11,927 nt of DNA from Actinomycetota bacterium. Its GTDB lineage: Bacteria; Actinomycetota; Acidimicrobiia; Spongiisociales; ZC4RG35. Positions 7,017-11,927 of this stretch are shown piece by piece. Every line of letters starts with the position of its first letter. The first letter of the stretch is position 1. The stretch covers positions 1 to 11,927 of the forward strand of contig QGUS01000029.1 of assembly GCA_003242515.1 (NCBI GenBank), in the 5' to 3' direction. Below the pieces are notes generated by a model, which was given only the letters and a program-made list of their open reading frames with translations, was not told the DNA's origin and searched no databases. Made by a program: the position numbers and the translations under genes.

Positions 7017-8437
7017 CCGGCCTCCTGACAGGTCATCCGTCGCAACCTCTTCATCGTGATCTTCCGCTGCTCGCGGGCGGCCTCGTCGATCTCCTCCTCG
7101 CGGGTGTTGGCGAGTCGCCGCTCGGCGATCTCGAGCATCTCCTCCGCCGACCTGCCCGAGGCGAAGACGATGTAGATGAAGCCGAACCGCTCCTCGTAGG
7201 CACGGTTCACCTCGGCGAGCCGGTTGATCACCTCCCGGGATGCCGACGCGGCGCCGGCCTGCTCCTTTTGGGAGACGGCGTCGCCGCGCTCCCCGATCCG
7301 CGGATGGGAGGCGAACGCCTCCAGCCAGTCGGCCTCCGAGAGGTGTTCGAAGGCGCGGTCGGCAGCCGCGAAGAGTCCCTCGACCGTCCGGTAGGGCCGG
7401 CCGGCGACCATGGCGTCCACCCAGCGCCGCGACCCGCAGGCGGTGCGGAAGAACCGCTCCGCGGAGTCGGGCGGCAGCGAGTCGACATAGGCCATGCGGA
7501 GCCGGCCCGCCGCCTCCCGATCGGCGCGGCCCATCACCCGGAGACGTGCGACGCCGCCGTCGGGGTGGATGTCCAGCCTCACGAACGAGGCGTGGACCGG
7601 GCGCGGGAGGATGATCTCGTTGCGGTGGTGTGCAGCGACGGGGACGCGGTCCACAGGGGTCTCCCAGGACTCGCCGTCGTCGGAGAAGGAGAGCGAGACC
7701 CATCCGGGCGCGTTCCCCTTGAAGTGGCTGGTGTCGACGACCACCGACTCGACGACGCCGGACAGGCCCAGCCGGACGACGGCCCAGTCGTTGCCGGGGC
7801 CGCGGCGGCGCCTGGTCTCCCAGCCGTCCCACATGCCCCGGGAGTCGATGGGCTTCAGCATGTTGGACGGGTGGGAGTAGTGGGCGTTGGAGGCGTCGAC
7901 CGCCTCGCCGCCGAGGATCGCCGAGGCCAGGTCCACGACGCCGTCGGGGCAGACCCGGGGGAGCGGCGGCAGCGGGTCGCCCTCGACGCGCAACCGGGCG
8001 ACCCCGCCGTCCGGGTAGATGTTGAGCCGCAGGTGGGTGGCCCGATGGGTGGACGAGATCTCGAACGTGGCCACCGCGTCCCCCTGGAGGGGGGTCTGCG
8101 GGACGATCTCGAACCAGACCGCCTCGTCGAGGTGGTCGTCGGCGGTGTCCGATCCCTCCAGCGAGAACGACTCCGGGTAGTTGCCGGTGAAGTGGGAGGT
8201 GTCGATCGTCACCCTCCGCACCACGCCGGGGATGCCCAGGGCGAGGATGCACCAGTCGTGTCCCGGCTCGCGGCGGCGCCTGGTCTCCCAGCCGTCCATC
8301 CACTTGCCCCGGTCGGTGTAGCGGTCGGGGTCCCAGAGTGGCGGGCCCTCCTTCATGAGGTTCGACGCCTCGGCGAAGAACTCGTCGTTGCAGGTGACCA
8401 CCCGGCCGCCGACGCCCTCGGAGAGAAGGTCCATCAT
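7013..8437 (-). CDS. Allantoicase::OHCU decarboxylase fusion protein
   Basis: One uninterrupted 474-aa frame with two enzymes. Residues about 8-303 are allantoicase (allantoate to ureidoglycolate and urea) with the internal duplication of that family: WMDGWETRRRREPGHDW (46-62) and DTSHFTGN (79-86) recur as MWDGWETRRRRGPGNDW (202-218) and DTSHFKGN (235-242); YPDGGVARLRV (141-151) recurs as HPDGGVARLRV (291-301). Residues about 316-468 are OHCU decarboxylase, which makes S-allantoin: TACGSRRWVDAM, SHPRIGER with catalytic H378, SQKEQAGA with S389 and E392, and FGFIYIVFASGRSAEEML (418-435), ending in an EQRKITMKRL helix. The linker is about a dozen residues. The fused steps are not consecutive; allantoinase lies between them and is the adjacent gene. 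ATG 8437 makes an ATGA overlap with the allantoinase stop. The ribosome site is weak, so coupling is likely. Confidence 0.95.
   Translation of the reverse strand: MMDLLSEGVGGRVVTCNDEFFAEASNLMKEGPPLWDPDRYTDRGKWMDGWETRRRREPGHDWCILALGIPGVVRRVTIDTSHFTGNYPESFSLEGSDTADDHLDEAVWFEIVPQTPLQGDAVATFEISSTHRATHLRLNIYPDGGVARLRVEGDPLPPLPRVCPDGVVDLASAILGGEAVDASNAHYSHPSNMLKPIDSRGMWDGWETRRRRGPGNDWAVVRLGLSGVVESVVVDTSHFKGNAPGWVSLSFSDDGESWETPVDRVPVAAHHRNEIILPRPVHASFVRLDIHPDGGVARLRVMGRADREAAGRLRMAYVDSLPPDSAERFFRTACGSRRWVDAMVAGRPYRTVEGLFAAADRAFEHLSEADWLEAFASHPRIGERGDAVSQKEQAGAASASREVINRLAEVNRAYEERFGFIYIVFASGRSAEEMLEIAERRLANTREEEIDEAAREQRKITMKRLRRMTCQEAG
7801..7829. repeat. 29-bp direct repeat, copy 1 (inside allantoicase)
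   Basis: Identical to 8269-8297, with a 468-bp (156-codon) offset. Both encode GWETRRRR of the two allantoicase halves. It is explained by the ancient internal duplication plus a shared high-GC codon choice. Confidence 0.9.
8269..8297. repeat. 29-bp direct repeat, copy 2 (inside allantoicase)
   Basis: Second perfect copy of 7801-7829, in the N-terminal allantoicase half. Recombination between the copies would delete exactly 156 codons in frame and leave a single hybrid half. Confidence 0.9.
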
Positions 8438-9720
8438 CGGGTCAGCATCCTGCCACGACCCGGGGTGACGCTGCCGTCCGAATACACCGGCACGCCGGCG
8501 AGGAGCGTGGCGACGACCACGCCCCGCAGGGTCATCCCCTCGTACGGGCACACGGGGTGCCGGTGGTGGAGCGCCGTCGAGTCCACCGCGAAGGCGGCGT
8601 CGGGGTCCCAGACCACGAGGTCGGCGTCGGCCCCGACCCGGATCGATCCCTTGCGGTCGTCCACCCCGGCCAGACGGGCCGGGGCGGCGGCCAGCCAGTC
8701 GGCCAGGCGCTCCACCGGGACGCCCCGCTCGGCCGCACCGGTCCAGACCGCGGGCAGCCGCAGCTGCACCGACGAGATCCCGCCCCACGAGGAGGCGAAG
8801 TCGCCGGTCTTCATCTCTCCCGGCGACGGCGAGTGGTCGGAGACCACCATCTGGAGCAGGCCCTCCCGCAGGGCGTCCCAGAGTGCCTCCCGCTGGCTCC
8901 GCTCCCTGATCGGCGGGGCGCACTTGAACCGGGTGGCGCCGTCGGGGATCTCCTCGGCGCAGAAGGTGAGGTAGTGGGGACAGGTCTCCCCGGTGAGCGC
9001 GTCGGGTCCGCCTCCGATCACCGCGGCCGCGTCCCCCGACGACACGTGGAGGATCTGGGCGGGCGCTCCCGTGGCGGAGGCCATCGCGGCGACGGATGCG
9101 ACCGCCTCCACCTCCGCCTCCACGGGCCGTGAGGCGAGGTAGTTGGCGTAGACGGCGGGGTCGCCTCCGACCGGGCGGAGGTGGTCGGGATCCTCGGCGT
9201 GGACGAGCAGCGGCAGGCCGAGCGGGCCGGTCACGGCCATGGCCCGGCCGAGGAGGTCGGGCCCGACCATCGGGTACTCGTCCACACCCGACTCGCACAG
9301 GAAGACCTTGAAGCCCGACACCCCCTCCGCGGCCAGGCCGGCAAGGGGCCCCGTGTCCCCGGTGAACCCGCCCCAGAACGCGACGTCGCAGGAGATCGCA
9401 CCGCTGGCCGCCTGCCGCTTGACCTCCAGCGCCGCCACGTCCGTGGTCGGCGGGATGGAGTTGAGGGGCATGTCGACGATCGTGGTGGTGCCACCGGCGA
9501 TCGCGGCCCTGGTGGCGGTGGCGAAGCCCTCCCATTCGGTGCGACCGGGCTCGTTGACATGGACATGGGAGTCGACCAGCCCGGGGAAGACCACCAGGTC
9601 GCCGAAGTCGTGGTCGGCCGTCCCGTCCCCGATCTCCACCACGATCCCCTCCTCCATCCGGAGGGTGGCGGGACGCAGCTCGCCGTCGACGAGGACGCGG
9701 GTCGACCGAATGGTGGTCAT
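8434..9720 (-). CDS. allB: Allantoinase
   Basis: Hydrolyses the allantoin ring to allantoate. The 428-aa product is a cytoplasmic binuclear-metal cyclic amidohydrolase. Ligands line up with E. coli AllB: H52 and H54 in GLVDSHVHVNEPGRTEWEGF, the carbamylated lysine K138 in GFKVFLCESG, H174 in LLVHAED, H225 in ILHVSSGDA, and D295 in SDHSPSP. EPGRTEWEGF and SDHSPSP separate allantoinase from dihydropyrimidinase and dihydroorotase. The frame is open upstream to 9942, but that stretch lies antisense to the aminotransferase and is not protein-like; ATG 9720 gives the canonical N-terminus. It is first in the operon, and its stop overlaps the start of the fusion gene (ATGA). Dihydropyrimidinase-like side activity is possible, but allantoinase is strongly favoured by sequence and context. 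Confidence 0.96.
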   Translation of the reverse strand: MTTIRSTRVLVDGELRPATLRMEEGIVVEIGDGTADHDFGDLVVFPGLVDSHVHVNEPGRTEWEGFATATRAAIAGGTTTIVDMPLNSIPPTTDVAALEVKRQAASGAISCDVAFWGGFTGDTGPLAGLAAEGVSGFKVFLCESGVDEYPMVGPDLLGRAMAVTGPLGLPLLVHAEDPDHLRPVGGDPAVYANYLASRPVEAEVEAVASVAAMASATGAPAQILHVSSGDAAAVIGGGPDALTGETCPHYLTFCAEEIPDGATRFKCAPPIRERSQREALWDALREGLLQMVVSDHSPSPGEMKTGDFASSWGGISSVQLRLPAVWTGAAERGVPVERLADWLAAAPARLAGVDDRKGSIRVGADADLVVWDPDAAFAVDSTALHHRHPVCPYEGMTLRGVVVATLLAGVPVYSDGSVTPGRGRMLTR

Positions 9721-9728
9721 GGGTCGGG

Positions 9729-9734
9729 AAGGTA
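9729..9734 (-). promoter_or_regulatory. -10 box TACCTT for the allantoinase-uricase operon
   Basis: TACCTT on the minus strand, 8 nt before ATG 9720, with no Shine-Dalgarno sequence between them. The arrangement mirrors the deaminase promoter (TANNNT, 8 nt, start codon). No -35 is evident. It lies in the 54-bp gap shared with the divergent aminotransferase. Confidence 0.45.
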
Positions 9735-9747
9735 CCCCGGAGCCTGA

Positions 9748-9757
9748 CCCCGCGGGG
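9748..9757. promoter_or_regulatory. 10-bp perfect palindrome in the divergent gap, candidate operator core
   Basis: CCCCGCGGGG lies between the two outward -10 boxes (9729-9734 minus, 9762-9767 plus), where a single regulator could control both directions. The sequence is so GC-rich that a palindrome of this length may be chance, and no similar element is seen in the other divergent gap. Confidence 0.2.
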
Positions 9758-9761
9758 CGGA

Positions 9762-9767
9762 TAGAGT
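9762..9767 (+). promoter_or_regulatory. -10 box TAGAGT, leaderless start of the aminotransferase gene
   Basis: TAGAGT, then 7 nt (GGGGCGC), then ATG 9775. It is identical in hexamer and spacing to the promoter at 4436-4441. An in-frame GTG at 9766 lies inside the box, which argues for the ATG as the true start. Confidence 0.55.
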
Positions 9768-9774
9768 GGGGCGC

Positions 9775-11058
9775 ATGTCCGACCTGATCAAGCGTCACGA
9801 CGACGTCATCGCCCCCGTCATCGCATTCGACACGACGGTGCACGCGGTAAGCGCCGAGGGGATCTGGGTGACGGACGTCGAAGGGCGACGCTTCGCGGAC
9901 TTCGCATGCGGCATCGGTGTCACCAACCTCGGTCACAACCATCCCGCCGTCGTCGAGGTCGCCAAGTCACAGCTCGAGCGTTTCATCCACTCCGGGGCCA
10001 CCTGGCGTTACGACTCCATCGTCGATGCGGCGGAGAAGCTGCGCGCCATCACCCCGCCGAGGCTCGAGAAGTTCGCCTTCGCCAACTCCGGAGCCGAGGC
10101 CGTCGAGGCCGCCGTCAAGCTCGCCAAGTACTCCACGGGCCGCCAGGGCGTGATCGTCTTCCGCGGCTCGTTCCACGGCCGCACCATGGGCTCGGTCGCC
10201 TACACGACTTCCAACGCCAAGTACCGGGACGGGTACCACCCGCTCCTGCCGTCGGTGTTCGTCGCCCCGTTCCCGCACCCCTATCGCTGGGGCATGACGG
10301 AGGACGAGGCCATCGACCACTGCCTCGACGAGATCCGGCTCATGTTCAAGCACGTGGTCACGCCGAAGAACGTGGCCTGCTTCCTCATCGAGCCCGTTCA
10401 GGGCGAGGGTGGCTACTACCCGGCCCCGCAGCGGTTCATGAACGCCATCCGCGAGATGGCCGACGAGCACGGCATCCTGGTCATCTTCGACGAGGTGCAG
10501 ACGGGCTTCGGCCGCACCGCCGAGTGGTTCGCCGCGGACCACTACGAGGCCAAGCCGGACATCATGTCGATGGGCAAGGCCATCGCCAACGGCCTCCCGC
10601 TCTCCGCCTACGGCGGTCCCCGGGAGATGATCGACAACTGGCCGGTCGGTGCCCACGGCACGACCTTCGGCGGCAACCCGGTGGCCACCGCGGCCGCCGC
10701 AGCCGTGATGGACACCATGGGCGAGCTGCTCCCGCACGCCCGTGACCTGTCCAAGCGGGCCTTCGACCGTCTCGACGACCTCAAGGCCAAGCACCCGACC
10801 ATCGGCGACGTGCGCGGTCTGGGTCTGATGATCGGCATCGAGCTGGTCGCCGACCGCGACACCCGCACCCCGGACTCCAGGGCCCTGGAGGCGGTGCAGA
10901 GGCACGCCATGGAGAACCAGCTGATGTTCATCCCCTGCGGACCCGACAAGAACATCATCCGCTTCATCCCCGCCCTGGTCACCACGACCGAGGAACTGGA
11001 CTGGGCGATCGATGTCATCGACGAGGGCCTGACCCGCTGGGAGCAGGACGAGTCCTGA
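9775..11058 (+). CDS. Class III PLP-dependent aminotransferase (omega-amino acid or glyoxylate type)
   Basis: Fold-type I, class III transaminase of 427 aa, cytoplasmic. Seen: ANSGAEAVEAAVKLAKY (103-119, phosphate cup), FRGSFHGRT (129-137), EPVQGEGGYYP (206-216), IFDEVQTGFGRT (237-248) with D239 contacting the pyridine nitrogen, SMGKAIANGLPLSA with Schiff-base lysine K268, and GTTFGGNP (295-302). The family includes 4-aminobutyrate, beta-alanine, ornithine and alanine-glyoxylate (AGXT2-type) transaminases, and sequence alone does not separate them here. The position beside a ureide pathway that ends in glyoxylate suggests glyoxylate-to-glycine transamination; the following amidase gene would equally fit beta-alanine from pyrimidine breakdown. 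Both are inference. ATG 9775 is supported by the leaderless promoter. The next gene starts 7 nt after the stop. Confidence 0.9.
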   Translation: MSDLIKRHDDVIAPVIAFDTTVHAVSAEGIWVTDVEGRRFADFACGIGVTNLGHNHPAVVEVAKSQLERFIHSGATWRYDSIVDAAEKLRAITPPRLEKFAFANSGAEAVEAAVKLAKYSTGRQGVIVFRGSFHGRTMGSVAYTTSNAKYRDGYHPLLPSVFVAPFPHPYRWGMTEDEAIDHCLDEIRLMFKHVVTPKNVACFLIEPVQGEGGYYPAPQRFMNAIREMADEHGILVIFDEVQTGFGRTAEWFAADHYEAKPDIMSMGKAIANGLPLSAYGGPREMIDNWPVGAHGTTFGGNPVATAAAAAVMDTMGELLPHARDLSKRAFDRLDDLKAKHPTIGDVRGLGLMIGIELVADRDTRTPDSRALEAVQRHAMENQLMFIPCGPDKNIIRFIPALVTTTEELDWAIDVIDEGLTRWEQDES

Positions 11059-11065
11059 GGGTTCG

Positions 11066-11818
11066 GTGGCGACGATGGCACCGCTCGGAGTCGCCGCCGC
11101 CCAGGTCCCGGTGAGAGCCGGAGACCTCGAGGCCAACCTCTCCACCCACGCCGCGGCCGTCGAGGCCGCGGCCCGTCTTGGCACCTCCCTGGTGGTGTTC
11201 CCGGAACTGTCGCTGACCGGATACGACCCCGATCTGGCGGAGGACCTTGCCATCACCCCCGACGACCCGCGGCTGGAGGGCCTGTGCGGGCTGGTGCGGG
11301 ACCTGGGCCTCCGGGCGGTGGTGGGCGCTCCGATCCGTGACGGCCCCGGCCGGCCGGCGCTCGGGGCGATCGTGATCGGTGAGGACGTCCGCACCTACCG
11401 GAAGATGCACCTGGGGTGGACCGAGCCCGACCACTTCGCACCGGGCACCGAGCCGATGCTGCTGTCCGTGGGCGGTGTCGGCGTCGGCCTGGCGATCTGT
11501 GCCGACACCTCCCGGCCCGACCACCCCGGGGGATACGCCCGCGCCGGGGCGTCGGTCTATGCGGCGGGAGTGTTCCTCACCGAGGAGTGGTACGCCACGG
11601 ACACTCCCCGCTATCCCCGGTACGCCCGCGAGCTCGGACTGCTCTGCGTGATGGCCAACCAGGGCGAGACCGACGGGCGCCTGCGGTCGGTGGGCCGGAG
11701 CGCCATCTGGGCGCCCGGCGGCGAGGTGCTGACCCGGGCGACCGCCACCGAGCCGACCCTCCTGGTCGCCCGGATGGAGGGAGACGGCTGGCAGGGCGAG
11801 ACGGCCCCGCTCGACTAG
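11066..11818 (+). CDS. Nitrilase-superfamily carbon-nitrogen hydrolase
   Basis: Amidase or carbamoylase of the nitrilase superfamily, 250 aa, a normal length for the single-domain members. The catalytic triad is E47 (FPELSLTGYD), K113 (TYRKMHLGW) and C145 (GLAICADTSRPDHP), with E120 and the FAPG turn after the lysine as in relatives. The substrate is unknown. An N-carbamoyl amino acid (beta-ureidopropionase-like), a ureide or an omega-amide would all suit the context. GTG 11066 is preceded by GAGG at 5 nt; ATG 11075 (three residues shorter) with GGTGG at 5 nt is equally possible. The 7-nt gap to the aminotransferase implies one transcript and perhaps linked reactions. Confidence 0.87.
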   Translation: MATMAPLGVAAAQVPVRAGDLEANLSTHAAAVEAAARLGTSLVVFPELSLTGYDPDLAEDLAITPDDPRLEGLCGLVRDLGLRAVVGAPIRDGPGRPALGAIVIGEDVRTYRKMHLGWTEPDHFAPGTEPMLLSVGGVGVGLAICADTSRPDHPGGYARAGASVYAAGVFLTEEWYATDTPRYPRYARELGLLCVMANQGETDGRLRSVGRSAIWAPGGEVLTRATATEPTLLVARMEGDGWQGETAPLD

Positions 11819-11849
11819 CCCCGCTCCAAGGCGAGCCAATCGGGCCCGT

Positions 11850-11927
11850 TCAGCCGGCGTAGAACTCCTCGCGGGTCAGCGTGGCACAGCCGGGCTCCTC
11901 GCCCAGCAGGTCGCAGAGGCCCTGCTC
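11850..11927 (-). CDS. C-terminal end of an unidentified minus-strand gene (runs off right edge)
   Basis: Reading leftward from the right edge, 25 codons are open and end in TGA at 11852-11850. The peptide begins EQGLCDLLGEEPGC and ends LTREEFYAG, a composition that looks like real protein. It converges on the amidase gene with a 31-bp gap, which fits the dense packing. I do not recognise the family. Too little sequence is present to exclude chance. Confidence 0.45.
   Translation of the reverse strand, partial: EQGLCDLLGEEPGCATLTREEFYAG

Noticed and set aside
7017..8303. Long minus-strand frame extending upstream from HIU hydrolase
   Set aside because: Only the last 104 codons resemble a protein family; the rest is an out-of-frame shadow of the fusion gene. 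ATG 7016 has AGGAGG upstream.
8438..9535. N-terminal extension of the allantoicase::OHCU decarboxylase frame upstream of 8437
   Set aside because: It overlaps allantoinase in a different frame and is Arg/Gly-rich; allantoicase homology begins right after ATG 8437, which also makes the ATGA overlap.
9721..9942. 74-residue N-terminal extension of allantoinase
   Set aside because: It lies antisense to the aminotransferase start and across both promoters, and family members begin at the residue equivalent to ATG 9720.
9967..11394. 475-codon minus-strand open frame over the aminotransferase
   Set aside because: Mirror of a gene with a complete class III aminotransferase active site; no independent motif.
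11841..11848. CGGGCCCG palindrome after the amidase gene as a terminator
   Set aside because: Self-complementary without a loop and no T-run; too short to separate from chance in this base composition.

Overview
The window is about 70% G+C and codes almost wall to wall on both strands. It holds a purine (urate/ureide) catabolism cluster, most likely from a high-GC actinobacterium. The pointers to Actinomycetota are the codon bias toward G/C in third positions, TANNNT -10 boxes placed 7-8 nt before start codons (leaderless promoters), and an aldolase-like family that I associate with actinobacterial urate clusters. I cannot name a genus.

Left block, minus strand (4413 down to the left edge): an 8-oxoguanine deaminase-type amidohydrolase, then the FAD, 2x[2Fe-2S] and molybdopterin subunits of a xanthine dehydrogenase-family hydroxylase. 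The molybdopterin gene runs off the left edge without its C-terminus. Back to back with this block, a plus-strand gene (4449-5774) encodes a CitE/HpcH-malate synthase-like protein of unresolved function.

Middle block, minus strand (9720 down to 5882): allantoinase, a single-chain allantoicase::OHCU decarboxylase fusion, 5-hydroxyisourate hydrolase and uricase, in tight overlaps. Together these cover every step from urate to ureidoglycolate, and the gene order is roughly the reverse of the reaction order. A 107-bp convergent gap (5775-5881) holds a hairpin and what looks like the amputated start of a lost gene.

Right block, plus strand (9775-11818): a class III PLP aminotransferase followed by a nitrilase-superfamily amidase. 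They are divergent from allantoinase across a 54-bp gap. At the right edge, the last 25 codons of a minus-strand gene enter the window.

Proposed flow: 8-oxoguanine (deaminase) and xanthine/hypoxanthine (dehydrogenase) converge on urate. Urate goes to 5-hydroxyisourate (uricase), OHCU (HIU hydrolase), S-allantoin (OHCU decarboxylase domain), allantoate (allantoinase), then ureidoglycolate plus urea (allantoicase domain). Glyoxylate from ureidoglycolate may be handled by the CitE-like protein and/or the aminotransferase, which is inference. No ureidoglycolate lyase, transporter, regulator, urease or XdhC-type maturation factor is visible here. I saw no tRNA, rRNA, CRISPR array or insertion sequence, and no gene-free stretch exceeds about 110 bp.
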